DNA of 64,000 nt from the NCBI RefSeq assembly GCF_026683955.1, contig NZ_CP113343.1, positions 1,798,001-1,862,000 of the forward strand. The letters are read 5' to 3'. The translations under genes and the position numbers were made by a program. Shown here one piece after another: positions 17,743-27,106 of the stretch. How positions within the stretch are numbered: the first letter of the stretch is position 1; each line of letters begins with the position of its first letter. Below the pieces are notes generated by a model, which made no database searches, had not been told where the DNA came from, and worked only from the letters and a program-made list of their open reading frames with translations. This stretch comes from Arthrobacter sp. MMS18-M83. Lineage in GTDB: Bacteria > Actinomycetota > Actinomycetes > Actinomycetales > Micrococcaceae.

Positions 17743-19110
17743 CTAACCCACCGTCCCCGGCTTCCGCCACATCATCGCCAGCACGAACACCACCGCGCTC
17801 AGACCGAGCATCACCAGCACCATCAACCCCCAGTTCGCCTGATTGACGCCAGGCCCATAAAGCACGCCGATGAGCACCGTCGCTGTGATGGCCCCGAGGT
17901 AGCGGCAGGTCTGGAAGATCCCGGCGGCCACTCCCCTGTCTTGGGGCCGCGCGGACACATACAGCCCCTGGTTTGACGCCGTGCTGACCACGCCATACGG
18001 GATACCCATCAGCGCCGTGAGCACCAACACCAGCGGAGGCCAGAAGGACAAAGTCAGGATCCCCAACGCCCCGGACGCGAGGGCCAAAAGCACGACGCCG
18101 GCGATCATCACGGAACGCACCCCGAACCGCTCAATGAACCGCACCGCAACCGGGGTCACGAAAACCGACATGGCAGCAAGGGGCAGCATCAGCAGGCCGA
18201 CCACACCGGCGTCGTACTTTCCCGCCTGCTGCAGCAACTGCGGAAGCCCGAAGAACGCAAAGTAATAGACCGCGCTGAACACCGCGAAACCCAAGTACAA
18301 CAGCAGCAGCGGCCGGTTCCGGCCAAGCAGCCGCAAGTCCAGGAACGGCGGGCTGAACCGCAACTCGCGCCATGCAAACAACCCCGCCAGGACAACCGCG
18401 ACGGCGATAAACCACCAACGGTAGGCCGGCATCACGTTGAGCAACGCCATCATCGCCAGCGTGAGCGAGGCGAGGAAAGCCAGGATGCCCGGAATGTCGG
18501 AATCGCGCAGGAGGACCGAGAGTTTGCCGCTTTCGCGTCCGACGTCGGGCGACGCCACTCGCCGCACCACAATCAGGGCCACGAGTGAGATCGGCACGTT
18601 GATCGCGAACAGCGCCTGCCAGCCGACAAGACTCACCAGGAGGCCGCCGACGACGGGTCCCACCGCAGCTGCCGACGTGTTCGCCATCTGGATGCGCCCC
18701 AAGGGTCGGGTGGAGCTGATGTTTGCCTGCCGGCTGAGTGCCGAAACCATGACGACGGCGCACGGGTACGCCGTCGCGGTCCCCACTGCCATGAGCGCCC
18801 GCGCCACGCAGACCAATGCGAAGTTCGGCGAGAACGGCGCCAGCGCGCAGGCAATGGCAACCACCGCCATGCCGAACGTGAACAGCCGCCGCGGACCGAA
18901 ACGGTCGGCGAGGCGGCCCATCAGCGGCTGGCCCGCGGCCGAGGCGAGGTAGAAGGACGTGATCACCCAAGTGACCGTGGCGACGTCGAGTGCAAAGTCC
19001 TCGCGGAGCACCACCAGCGCCACCGCGATCATGGACGAGTTCAGCGGATTCAACGCCGTCCCCAGGCTGAGTGCAGCGATCGCTAGGCCGGGGCGGGATT
19101 TGTTGGTCAC
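17743..19110 (-). CDS. MFS drug-efflux-type transporter
   Basis: The 455-residue protein carries the MFS pattern near residue 62 (GQPLMGRLADRFGPRR) and TVTWVITSFYLASAAGQP before it, as in DHA-type proton-coupled exporters. About 12-14 hydrophobic segments are present. The substrate is unknown; drug or metabolite export is the usual role. No regulator lies beside it. It is followed by the secreted glycosidase-like gene in the opposite transcriptional order on the same strand. Confidence 0.88.
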   Translation of the reverse strand: MTNKSRPGLAIAALSLGTALNPLNSSMIAVALVVLREDFALDVATVTWVITSFYLASAAGQPLMGRLADRFGPRRLFTFGMAVVAIACALAPFSPNFALVCVARALMAVGTATAYPCAVVMVSALSRQANISSTRPLGRIQMANTSAAAVGPVVGGLLVSLVGWQALFAINVPISLVALIVVRRVASPDVGRESGKLSVLLRDSDIPGILAFLASLTLAMMALLNVMPAYRWWFIAVAVVLAGLFAWRELRFSPPFLDLRLLGRNRPLLLLYLGFAVFSAVYYFAFFGLPQLLQQAGKYDAGVVGLLMLPLAAMSVFVTPVAVRFIERFGVRSVMIAGVVLLALASGALGILTLSFWPPLVLVLTALMGIPYGVVSTASNQGLYVSARPQDRGVAAGIFQTCRYLGAITATVLIGVLYGPGVNQANWGLMVLVMLGLSAVVFVLAMMWRKPGTVG

Positions 19111-19181
19111 GCCCCTAAGTCTGGTCCATGGTTGCCTTGGGTCACGAAACGATGGGCGACACGAACCTCGGCGGGGAGCCG

Positions 19182-20099
19182 TCAGTTCTGCGCTGTGGAC
19201 AGTACCGGCTTCCGCTTACCGCTGGCGTCTTGAGTCAGCGTCGGGACCGGGGGCTTCGGCGGGGCCACTACCGGAGCAGGTGCCGGGGGTGGTGGCGGTG
19301 CGGGCGGAAGGCAGGAGTAGTTGTAGTCGAAGTCCGTGGTGAATTGGGTGAGTGCGACCGCACCCCCGGCCGTCAACGGAGGGGCCGAGCAGAGTTCCAC
19401 TGCGGACTCCGTTGACGTTGCTCCGGCAAGCCAGCTCTTGAGTCCGTTCAGATTGCTGTCGGGATGAAGCTGACCGGCGATGAGCCCGAACTGGTACGAG
19501 GTTGAATAGATGCCCACCGCCGCTCCAATGCTTTGCAGGTAGGCGGCCATGCCTTCAATATCGGCGGAGTTGGCGACTTTGTCCCAGGACCAGGCGTTCC
19601 CGGTTTCCACGTCCAGCCACCACAGGCGCTTGGCGGGGTCGGGTACCCCGTGCCGGGTGACGTCGTCGAAGGCCATGCCGTAACCGTAGAGGTAGGAACA
19701 CGCCGCCGAAGCTGTCCCGTCGCAGCTCCCGTACGGGTTCGGACCGGCCAGGCCCACGTCCGCATCGGATGCCGGCCACCACTCGGCTCCGAACGGTCCA
19801 GGATTGGCGGTATTGACATACACAGCGGCTGCGGGTTGGCTCGTCCCGCCCGCCGAGCTGCTGGCCCAGCCCAGCAGCTCGGCGAAACAGGGATTCGCGG
19901 TGCCGGGCCGTCCGCCGTTCACTCCGACAATCCCGAACGCCTGGCCCGCAGGAACTCCGCCCCCACATTGGGGCCAGGATGTGTCGCTGCCCAACACGAT
20001 GCCCGAAGCCTCCACCGGTGCAGCGTTCGCGGAGGAGAACGGAGTGGCTACCCCAGCAAAAAGGAGGCAACCGAGGGCCATGAGTTTTCCAGTTTTCAT
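19182..20099 (-). CDS. Secreted glycoside-hydrolase-like (DUF1906/GH25-type) protein, copy B
   Basis: The 305-residue protein is a paralogue of the 11732-12556 product: SDTSWPQCGGGVPAGQAFGIVG, AVYVNTANPGP, LWWLDVETGNAW and GIYSTSYQFG align throughout. A signal peptide runs from MKTGKLMALGCLLFAGVAT to about residue 27. Copy B differs in a proline-rich tail (about residues 265-287) that could span or anchor in the cell wall, ending in KRKPVLSTAQN. The ATG at 20099 is preferred over upstream codons because GAGGA lies at good spacing and the signal peptide then starts at residue 1. Confidence 0.78.
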   Translation of the reverse strand: MKTGKLMALGCLLFAGVATPFSSANAAPVEASGIVLGSDTSWPQCGGGVPAGQAFGIVGVNGGRPGTANPCFAELLGWASSSAGGTSQPAAAVYVNTANPGPFGAEWWPASDADVGLAGPNPYGSCDGTASAACSYLYGYGMAFDDVTRHGVPDPAKRLWWLDVETGNAWSWDKVANSADIEGMAAYLQSIGAAVGIYSTSYQFGLIAGQLHPDSNLNGLKSWLAGATSTESAVELCSAPPLTAGGAVALTQFTTDFDYNYSCLPPAPPPPPAPAPVVAPPKPPVPTLTQDASGKRKPVLSTAQN

Positions 20100-20415
20100 G
20101 ATGTGCATCCTCGGCAGGGTCAGGACCCAGACGGGTTGGTACTGCCGCACATTGCTTCCCGAAACAATGGCAGTGAGCCTCGTTTTCGGCTCACATTGGA
20201 TGCTACGGAGCCGTTTCCGGGCAGCCGTGAGTAATCCCTACTGGACTTAGTTAACGAGATTGCGAGTAAGTGGTGCTTTGCACTTGGAGTACAGCTCAGC
20301 TGCCGGGGGTACTCAGCGCCGCGCTAGGGCCCGCGCGTCCCCGTGCCGAAACCAAAGAGCCGGGTTTGTGCAGAGGCACCAACCAGGCTCTTTGATCGAG
20401 AAAGACGAACGCAAG
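20100..20415. other. Intergenic space without a visible gene
   Basis: The stretch between the secreted protein gene and the aldo/keto reductase stop holds the leader and presumed promoter of the secreted protein. It also has an inverted repeat GTGAGCC at 20173-20179 pairing with 20188-20194, which could be an operator or weak hairpin. I see no convincing coding frame in it. Confidence 0.4.
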
Positions 20416-21414
20416 CTATGGTCGCGCGTGAAAGGTGTCGGTCTTCGCCGGATCGCGCTCCACAACGGGATCAAGGACTTCGTCGATCTGTTTCATCAAC
20501 GCATCTTCAAGCTTCCGGCCGCTGGCCTCGGCGTTGGCCGTGATCTGTTCGGGTCGCGAGGCGCCGACGATCGCCGCCGATACGTTGGGGTTTTGAAGGA
20601 CCCAGGCCAAAGCCATTGTCCCCAACGACATTCCGGCGTCGGCCGCAATCGGCTTCAGTTGCTGCACTTTGGTGAGAACGTCGTCGCGCACCCAGCGGGC
20701 CACCGTGTCCTTGCCGCCCTTCTGGTCAGTGGCACGGGAACCTGCCGGAGCCTCTTTGCCTGGGAAATATTTGCCAGTGAGCACGCCCTGGGCAAGTGGT
20801 GACCAGACGATCTGGCTGATCCCCAGCTCCTCACAGGCCGGCACGATTTCCTCGTCGATAACCCTCCACAACATGTTGTACTGGGGTTGGTTGGACACTA
20901 GTTGGATGTTCAATTCCTTAGCCAGGGCGGCACCGGAACGGATTTCTTCAGCCGTCCATTCGGAAACGCCAATGTAGTGGGCCTTGCCATCCCGGACGAC
21001 GTCGGCGAAGGCCTGCATCGTCTCCTCCAGCGGCGTCTCGTAGTCAAAACGATGTGCCTGGTACAGGTCAACGTAATCCGTCTTGAGTCTGCGGAGACTG
21101 CCGTTGATGGCCTCGCGGATGTGCTTGCGGGAAAGGCCTCGGTCGTTACGCCCCTCCCCCGTGGGGAAGTAAACCTTGGTGAAAATCTCCAGGCTTTCGC
21201 GCCGCACGCCTTGCAGCGCCTCGCCCAAGGCGCTTTCGGCGCGCGTGTCAGCGTACGCGTCGGCAGTGTCGAAGGTGGTGATGCCGGCGTCGAGAGCGGC
21301 GTGAACGCATGCGGCGGCCGCATCCTGCTCTATTTGGGACCCGTGCGTCATCCAGTTACCGTAGGCAATTTCGCTGACATACATGCCGCTTCGGCCTAAT
21401 TTTCTGTATTCCAT
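20416..21414 (-). CDS. Aldo/keto reductase (potassium-channel-beta-like)
   Basis: The 332-residue NADPH-dependent oxidoreductase has the full catalytic tetrad: D49 and Y54 (FDTADAYAD), K80 (FTKVYF) and H121 (YQAHRF). The C-terminal NADP-binding segment reads AAIVGASRPEQI. The ATG at 21414 is chosen because AGGAG precedes it; the frame extends 20 codons upstream into the GH31 3' end. It is the last gene of the seven-gene sugar operon and may reduce an aldose released by the hydrolases. Confidence 0.92.
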   Translation of the reverse strand: MEYRKLGRSGMYVSEIAYGNWMTHGSQIEQDAAAACVHAALDAGITTFDTADAYADTRAESALGEALQGVRRESLEIFTKVYFPTGEGRNDRGLSRKHIREAINGSLRRLKTDYVDLYQAHRFDYETPLEETMQAFADVVRDGKAHYIGVSEWTAEEIRSGAALAKELNIQLVSNQPQYNMLWRVIDEEIVPACEELGISQIVWSPLAQGVLTGKYFPGKEAPAGSRATDQKGGKDTVARWVRDDVLTKVQQLKPIAADAGMSLGTMALAWVLQNPNVSAAIVGASRPEQITANAEASGRKLEDALMKQIDEVLDPVVERDPAKTDTFHARP

Positions 21415-21434
21415 TAATATCTCCTGCTGTCGGT

Positions 21435-23687
21435 TCAGGGACGGATTGCGAAGATGTTCTTCATGCGGTCCCAAGCCTCTGAGCGGACAAATGCGGGAAT
21501 GCGGTTGAGAGGAGCGGGCACATCTACTGTTTGCTTTCCTGCGTAGCTGTCCCCGGTCCAGGCGTCGATCCAGTCTCCGGAAGGAAGGTAAGTTGTCCAG
21601 GACCTTGCCCCGTCCCGGGTCACAGGGGCAATCAGTAGGTCATCGCCGAGCATCCATTGCAGCGGGTGGTCCCAGACCTCCTGGTCTTCGGCATAGTCGA
21701 AGTAGAGGGGCCGCATGAGTGGGGCGCCGGTGGCTATGGTCTTCCGGGCTTGCTCCGACAAATACGGGATGAGGCGTTCGCGAAGCTCCGTCAGCTCGCG
21801 GAAGATCGGAACCACCGTCTCGTCGCCGCTTCTTTCCTGGATGTTCCAGGGCGTGCGGTCACGGGATGGCTTCCGGTGATGGTTGAATTCCGAGTGGTAC
21901 TGCATGATGGGGACGAACACTGCCGCCGCTGCCGAGCGCAGATATAGTTCGGCGGTCGGCACGTCGCCGGAGAAGCCCGCAAAATCCCAACCCCAGTACA
22001 CGACGCCGCACGCAGCGGCGGATAGGCCGGCAAACATTGACCAGCGGAATGCATCCCACGTGGAGTCCTCGTCACCCGCCCAGAAGGCTCCGTGGGCCTG
22101 GGAGCCAGTGAAGCCGGCCCTGCTGAAAGTGACCGGGGCCTTACCGGCAGACTCGAGCAGATCGCCATAGGCCTTGGCGTACGCGACTGGGAACAAATTA
22201 TTCCCCTCGTCTCCCTTCATCCCATTGAGATAGTGAAGATCCTCGCCCCAGGCGTGCTCCCCTCCGTCAGTCTTGAATCCGTCGATGCCAAGTTCCTCGA
22301 CCAAATATCGCCGTTTCTCCGTCCACCAGCGTGCCGCCTCCGGATCGGTCAGGTCCGGCATAAGTCCAAGTGGGAACCACCATCCTCGGTTCCGGTAAGG
22401 CCGCAGGCTGCCGTCCGGAGCCTCTTCACGAATGAGCCGGCCTTCACGGATCGCAGCTTCGGCGTCGTTCCGTGCCTGCCCTTGGGGGTGTGGCCGCATC
22501 TTGATCAGCGGGATCTGCCACAGGACCACGCGAATGTCCCGTTCGTGCAGTTCATCGACCATGGCTTTCGGGTCCGGCCACGCTCCCCCTTCGGGGAAAG
22601 TGAAGTCGTTGAGCCCCAGAGGGCCGCCGTCGGAACTGGGGGTATACACAGCGTCACGGAACGCAGTGAACGTGGCCTCGTCGCTCCATGCCTCAATCAC
22701 CACGGAACCCACGGGAATTCCAGTTTCGCGGTGCAGGTCCATCTGCCGCATGACCTCTGCCTGGGTGTTCCACTCGTTTCCGCTCGCCCAGAGCTTGAAG
22801 ACCCAATCGGGAAGCTCCTTGGGTCCCCCTACTTTGGAGAGGAAGGATTGCAGGACCTCGGTGGGCGTTCCATCGAAGATCTGCACGCCCAGGAGTGCAT
22901 CGCCGTGCACGGGGTCCGGGCCGACTTCGGCTTCAATGATGAGCCGGTTTTCGTCGGATGCGCCAATGTCGTACCAAGTGCGCCGGGAGGTATCGATGTG
23001 GAATCCCCAGCCGTCTCCGCCGACCACGTGGGCGAACGGCATGGGCAAGTAGGTCTTCCGGTGCGCACCCTGGCTTTTGTATTGCTCAAAGACGACGGCG
23101 TCCAGCGTGGTACCCCGGTGGTCGAGGGCATCGAATCGCTCGCCGAAGCCGGCCACCCGTTCGTTCGGGGCGAGGGACAGCGCGAACCTGACCCGCAGAG
23201 GCCGGGAACCGTCGTGCAGTACTTCGACCGAGTCACGGATCAAACGGCCGGCGCCGGTGATGTCCAGGGCATGTTCCGCAGGTTCCCAGGTTGCCACTTG
23301 ATAGCTGAACCAGCGGGTATGTTCCTTCCGGCCCGCAGGGTTGTCGCCGCTGAAGCGATACTTGTAGCTTGCCATAGGGTCGGCCGGTCCGAGCGTGGTC
23401 TGCCAGCCGCTGGCCGCACGGGCCAGTTTGGCTTGAGCTGAGGCGAGATGGCCGCCGTCGACCACTTGTCCACGGGAGGCCGCCGGCACCCGCGTGAGAG
23501 GCACGGTTGATTGGGTCACCGACCCGTCGTTTCGAATTTCCGCCAATTCACAGACCACATTTGTCAGCTCAGGTGAGGTTCGTACCCCCAAGGTGACGGA
23601 CTCGCCGGCTTGGGGACGGACGGGGCTGCGCTGATCGGTGTCGTTGACGTAGGGGTGTCCTGAGCCGAGTGGTTTGTGGCGGATCAA
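21435..23687 (-). CDS. Glycoside hydrolase family 31 (alpha-glucosidase/alpha-xylosidase type)
   Basis: The 750-residue protein has a beta-sandwich N-domain, then a TIM barrel with the catalytic nucleophile D474 in DGFKTDGGEHAW and the probable acid D539 in WAGDEDSTWDAF, the two GH31 signatures. There is no signal peptide, so it works on imported oligosaccharide in the cytoplasm. It lies between GH15 (1 base between frames) and the aldo/keto reductase. GH31 members cleave alpha-glucosides, alpha-xylosides or sulfoquinovosides; the sequence alone does not settle which. Confidence 0.92.
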   Translation of the reverse strand: MIRHKPLGSGHPYVNDTDQRSPVRPQAGESVTLGVRTSPELTNVVCELAEIRNDGSVTQSTVPLTRVPAASRGQVVDGGHLASAQAKLARAASGWQTTLGPADPMASYKYRFSGDNPAGRKEHTRWFSYQVATWEPAEHALDITGAGRLIRDSVEVLHDGSRPLRVRFALSLAPNERVAGFGERFDALDHRGTTLDAVVFEQYKSQGAHRKTYLPMPFAHVVGGDGWGFHIDTSRRTWYDIGASDENRLIIEAEVGPDPVHGDALLGVQIFDGTPTEVLQSFLSKVGGPKELPDWVFKLWASGNEWNTQAEVMRQMDLHRETGIPVGSVVIEAWSDEATFTAFRDAVYTPSSDGGPLGLNDFTFPEGGAWPDPKAMVDELHERDIRVVLWQIPLIKMRPHPQGQARNDAEAAIREGRLIREEAPDGSLRPYRNRGWWFPLGLMPDLTDPEAARWWTEKRRYLVEELGIDGFKTDGGEHAWGEDLHYLNGMKGDEGNNLFPVAYAKAYGDLLESAGKAPVTFSRAGFTGSQAHGAFWAGDEDSTWDAFRWSMFAGLSAAACGVVYWGWDFAGFSGDVPTAELYLRSAAAAVFVPIMQYHSEFNHHRKPSRDRTPWNIQERSGDETVVPIFRELTELRERLIPYLSEQARKTIATGAPLMRPLYFDYAEDQEVWDHPLQWMLGDDLLIAPVTRDGARSWTTYLPSGDWIDAWTGDSYAGKQTVDVPAPLNRIPAFVRSEAWDRMKNIFAIRP

Positions 23688-23688
23688 T

Positions 23689-24876
23689 TCAGAGTCCTTT
23701 TTCGTTCGTCTGGAGGCCGGATTCCGACCGGTCGGTGGGGTTGGCGGTGTCGAGGGCTATCGCGAGTCGGATGAACATGGCGTGGCTCCACAGCAGCGGG
23801 CTGGCCGAAGGCCCCCAGCGATCGATCCAGGGTTGCAGGTACTCGGCATCTAGGAGGTTGTCTTCGACCTGTTCCGGGAGTTCGGTGCCGCCCCTCGCAA
23901 CGGAAGCAGCCCAGAGAAGCAGTTCACGTGCCCGTGGGCGGTTTCCGGCTGCTTCCTGCGCCAGCCCAAGGAAACAGCTTAGGAGCGGCCATTGGCCGCC
24001 GCCATAGTAGCTGTCTGCCAGATACCGGTGAACGCCGTTGCGGACGGTGAGCTGCTCTTCGACGGCGGAGATGGTCCCTTTGCCTACAGGGCTCACCGGT
24101 TCAAGGAAGTTCATCGGAGCGATGAGCGCCAGGAGGCTGGCATCTAGCGCTTCGGTTCCAAGCCATTTGGTGAGGTGCCCGTTCCTGACTCCATCGTTCT
24201 GGACGCGGCGCCGGATCAGCTCCGCGGTCTCGGTGGCTCGTAGGACACTTGCTTCCTCCAGATGCCCGGTCTCAACAATGCTTGCCAAACCTGAGGAAAT
24301 GCAGCCGAGAGTGCTGACGTGCACGTGCTGGGCAGCCTCCTCCCACCAGTCGTAGCAGGGCCGGTCCCAGGAGCAGGCCAGATAGTCGACCGTGAGGGCA
24401 ATCGCCTCGGCCCAACGTTCCAGTGACCGACCAAATCGGGCGCCGTGTTCAGCCAACGCCCACAGCCAGGTACCGTAACCGTCGAGCTGAAAGTCCCACC
24501 ATTCGTCGTTTCCGTCGTCGCCCTCGAGGGTGAATCGGGTTGGCAGCATTTTGCCATCGGCCGGAGGCCTTCCGGCTAGGCTTTCTGCCACGATGTGCCG
24601 GATTTTTCCGGAGCGGGAAGTCAAGACTTTCGCGCACCAGTCGAAGAACAGTTCGGCGGATTCGATATGCCCGGCAGAGGACATTGCGTCGGCGATGAAC
24701 GAGCCGTCACGAAACCAGCAATATCCGGCATAGGCGGAAAACGACGGGCTCGCGGGATAAGCGCCCCCCGGGGTCTGCTGTTCCAAAATGAGCTGTGTGC
24801 TTGCGTGGACTATCGAGCGGACGGTGGCATCGCCAATGGACGTCGCCGTTGAACCTGGCATGGAATTCTCGATCAT
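23689..24876 (-). CDS. Glycoside hydrolase family 15-like (glucoamylase/glucodextranase type)
   Basis: The 395-residue protein is an (alpha/alpha)6 barrel enzyme. Typical parts are YCWFRDGSFIADAM near residue 50, DFQLDGYGTWLWAL near 128-142, WWEEAAQHVHVST with the probable catalytic acid, and ELPEQV near 350, where the glutamate is the family's general base. PLLWSHAMFI closes it. No signal peptide is present, so the substrate must be imported. The ATG at 24876 has GAGAAG upstream; the 23 upstream codons encode a low-complexity KAHRLKTHRLK stretch from a tandem repeat and are probably untranslated. Confidence 0.83.
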   Translation of the reverse strand: MIENSMPGSTATSIGDATVRSIVHASTQLILEQQTPGGAYPASPSFSAYAGYCWFRDGSFIADAMSSAGHIESAELFFDWCAKVLTSRSGKIRHIVAESLAGRPPADGKMLPTRFTLEGDDGNDEWWDFQLDGYGTWLWALAEHGARFGRSLERWAEAIALTVDYLACSWDRPCYDWWEEAAQHVHVSTLGCISSGLASIVETGHLEEASVLRATETAELIRRRVQNDGVRNGHLTKWLGTEALDASLLALIAPMNFLEPVSPVGKGTISAVEEQLTVRNGVHRYLADSYYGGGQWPLLSCFLGLAQEAAGNRPRARELLLWAASVARGGTELPEQVEDNLLDAEYLQPWIDRWGPSASPLLWSHAMFIRLAIALDTANPTDRSESGLQTNEKGL

Positions 24877-24887
24877 ATGCTTCTCTT

Positions 24888-24929
24888 TCAGGCGATGAGT
24901 CTTCAGGCGATGAGCCTTCAGGCAGTGAG
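24888..24929. repeat. Triplicated 15-base tandem repeat
   Basis: Three units of about TCAGGCGATGAGTCT lie at 24888-24902, 24903-24917 and 24918-24929, the third with two changes. They sit in the leader of the GH15 gene, between its ribosome site and the hairpin behind the binding-protein gene. Confidence 0.75.
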
Positions 24930-24930
24930 C

Positions 24931-24968
24931 GGGTCGCGGTGCCAACAGTCAGGGTGACACCGCGACCC
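24931..24968 (-). terminator. Intercistronic hairpin after the binding-protein gene
   Basis: GGGTCGCGGTG at 24931-24941 pairs perfectly with 24958-24968, with a 16-base loop. No T-run follows on the minus strand. Such hairpins behind binding-protein genes usually stabilise that part of the message and reduce read-through into later genes, which would give more lipoprotein than hydrolase. Confidence 0.6.
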
Positions 24969-24998
24969 GTACTCCGGCCGTGTTCGGTTGTGCCCGGC

Positions 24999-26249
24999 CT
25001 ATTTCAGCAGCGCGTTGATTTGGTCTGATGCACCCTTCAGCGCATCAGCAGCTGTGGAGCGCTTCGCTTCGATTTCGCCAAGGGCATTGGTGATGATGTC
25101 GACCATTTTTTGCTGGTTATCGCCGATTACTGGGGTGAGGGCGACGTGGTCAAGTGCGTCGAAGATGGCCTTGCGGTTTGCCGGCTTGTCCTTCGCGAGA
25201 TAGGGCTTCAGGAAAGAGTCATCGGAGGTAGCAGGTAGTTCCCATCCGGCGCTTATGCGCGTCTGTGCCATGACATCTGAACTGGTCATGTATTCGGCCC
25301 ACTTCTGGGCGGCGGCCTTGTTCTTGGAGTTTGCAGCTACCGCAATGGCGTTGGAGAACTCCGCACTTGCCTTCTGCGTGTCTCCGGGCTCAACGGCGAT
25401 GTCCCAGTTCTTGGGTGAATCAGCGAAGCTGCTTGCCACCCAGATGCCGCTGTGGAGCATGCCGAGCTTGCCGTCCTTGAATAGCTTGGTGTCGAAGTCC
25501 GGGGTCCCTGCGCCCTGGGCGGGTGTTGGCATGGTCGTTCCGCTCTTGCCTGCCAGCCACTCAGCTGCTTTGATTCCTTGCGGCGAGTTGAACCCGACGG
25601 ATTTGCCGTCGTCGTTGAGGAACTTGCCGCCGGTTTGGGCCAGTGCTTTGTAGAACTCGTAGAAGCTCACGTTTTGGAAGTCTCCAAAGACGCCCGCGGC
25701 GCTATCCGTGATCTTTTTCGCGGCAGCAGTCTCATCTGCCCATGTCCAGCTGGACGTGGGGTAGGCGACCTTGGCGGCGTCGAAGAGCGCCTTGTTGTAG
25801 TACAGGACTACGTCGGAGAAGGAACTGGGCAGCGCATACTGCTTGCCATCTGACTGGTAGGACTGAAGCAGGGACTGCTTGTACTTGGAACCGTCAACTC
25901 CTTCGAGAGGAGCGACTGCCCCATTGGACACATAGGAGCGCAGATTCGCGTATTCAATATCGAAAGTATCGGCTTGGGTCCCCGCGGCCAGATCAGTCTG
26001 GAGTGCGGTGGCGTAGTCCTTGTAGGGCAAGGTGGTGACCTGGACAGTGATGTTGGGGTTGGCCTTTTCGAAGGCCTGAACAATTGTGGCCAGGTTCTTC
26101 TCGTTGCCCCCGTTGGAGGTGAAGTTTGAGTACTTGATGGTTACTTTTTCATTGCTTGACGCAGCAGGGCTTCCTCCGGAGCCGCAGCCGGTCGTTGCCA
26201 GGATTGCGGCCAGGGCGAGGCCCAGAGCGGCCAAGGGCTTTTTGTTCAT
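24999..26249 (-). CDS. Sugar-binding lipoprotein of ABC transporter (family 1)
   Basis: The 416-residue precursor has a lipoprotein signal: MNKKPLAALGLALAAILATTGCG, with the lipobox Cys at residue 22. The mature part follows the family-1 fold, with IKYSNFTSNGG, FEKANPNITVQVTTLPY, and SSFSDVVLYYNKALFD. It captures the oligosaccharide outside the membrane and delivers it to the two permeases encoded just upstream. The ATG at 26249 has GGAGATAGAC before it. No ATP-binding subunit is encoded here; a shared MsiK-type ATPase elsewhere is likely. Confidence 0.92.
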   Translation of the reverse strand: MNKKPLAALGLALAAILATTGCGSGGSPAASSNEKVTIKYSNFTSNGGNEKNLATIVQAFEKANPNITVQVTTLPYKDYATALQTDLAAGTQADTFDIEYANLRSYVSNGAVAPLEGVDGSKYKQSLLQSYQSDGKQYALPSSFSDVVLYYNKALFDAAKVAYPTSSWTWADETAAAKKITDSAAGVFGDFQNVSFYEFYKALAQTGGKFLNDDGKSVGFNSPQGIKAAEWLAGKSGTTMPTPAQGAGTPDFDTKLFKDGKLGMLHSGIWVASSFADSPKNWDIAVEPGDTQKASAEFSNAIAVAANSKNKAAAQKWAEYMTSSDVMAQTRISAGWELPATSDDSFLKPYLAKDKPANRKAIFDALDHVALTPVIGDNQQKMVDIITNALGEIEAKRSTAADALKGASDQINALLK

Positions 26250-26290
26250 GTCTATCTCCATTGATAAAGGGGGAAGCAGGGCAGTCCGGT

Positions 26291-27106
26291 CTATTTGAGT
26301 CCGGTTCCCGCGACCCCTTGGATGATGTACTTCTGGGTGAAGATGTAGAGGGCAAGCATTGGCAGGACGCTGACCACTGATCCGGCCATGACGATGTCCC
26401 ACTGGGTTGTGTACTGGCCCTGGAGCGCTGCCAATGCCACCGGGAGCGTTTTCATAGCGGGCGTGCGCAGGATAATCAGCGGCCAGAGAAAGCTGTTCCA
26501 GCTGTTCAGGAACGCGAACACGGTCAGCGTTGCCAGGGCCGGACGAACCAAAGGCAAAATGATGAGCCCGAAGATCCGGAAGTGGCCCGCTCCGTCCAGC
26601 GTTGCGGCCTGGTCGAGGTCCGTGGGAACGGAATTCATGGCTTGGCGCAGAAGGAAGACGCCGAATGCACTGGCAACGCCGGGCAGCAGAACGCCCAGGT
26701 ACGTGTCGATGAGGCCGAGGCTTTTCATCTCAACGAACAGCGGAACAACCAGGACCTGCAGGGGAACCATCATGGTGGCCAGATACACGGCGAACACAGC
26801 GTTCCGCCCTTTGAAGGGCATGCGCGAAAAGACATAAGCAGCCAAGGAGCTTGTGGCGAGCTGGAACACCGTGGTGAGGATGGCAAGGATCAGGCTGTTA
26901 AGGACGATCTGGACGAACGGGAGCCGCTGGAGCAACTCAGCGTAGGCGGACAGGGAAGGGTTCTCCGGGATCAGCTGCGGGGTGGCGGACAGGCCGGCTC
27001 CCGGGCTGATGGAGGTGACGAACGCCCACAGGAAAGGAAACACCATCACGGCGGCACCTGCGACTACGAGGACGTTCAGCGCGATCAAGCGCGGGTGCTT
27101 ACGCAT
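26291..27106 (-). CDS. Carbohydrate ABC transporter permease (MalG type)
   Basis: The 271-residue protein has six hydrophobic segments and the inner-membrane permease loop reading DQAATLDGAGHFRIFGLIILP near residues 170-190, the EAA motif that docks the ATPase. The end IIQGVAGTGLK is typical of MalG-type subunits. It overlaps the other permease by 8 bases and precedes the binding protein by 41. Confidence 0.93.
   Translation of the reverse strand: MRKHPRLIALNVLVVAGAAVMVFPFLWAFVTSISPGAGLSATPQLIPENPSLSAYAELLQRLPFVQIVLNSLILAILTTVFQLATSSLAAYVFSRMPFKGRNAVFAVYLATMMVPLQVLVVPLFVEMKSLGLIDTYLGVLLPGVASAFGVFLLRQAMNSVPTDLDQAATLDGAGHFRIFGLIILPLVRPALATLTVFAFLNSWNSFLWPLIILRTPAMKTLPVALAALQGQYTTQWDIVMAGSVVSVLPMLALYIFTQKYIIQGVAGTGLK

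Noticed and set aside
22092..23441. 449-codon plus-strand frame opposite the GH31 gene
   Set aside because: The opposite strand encodes a complete GH31 enzyme with both catalytic motifs; the frame is a GC-bias artefact.
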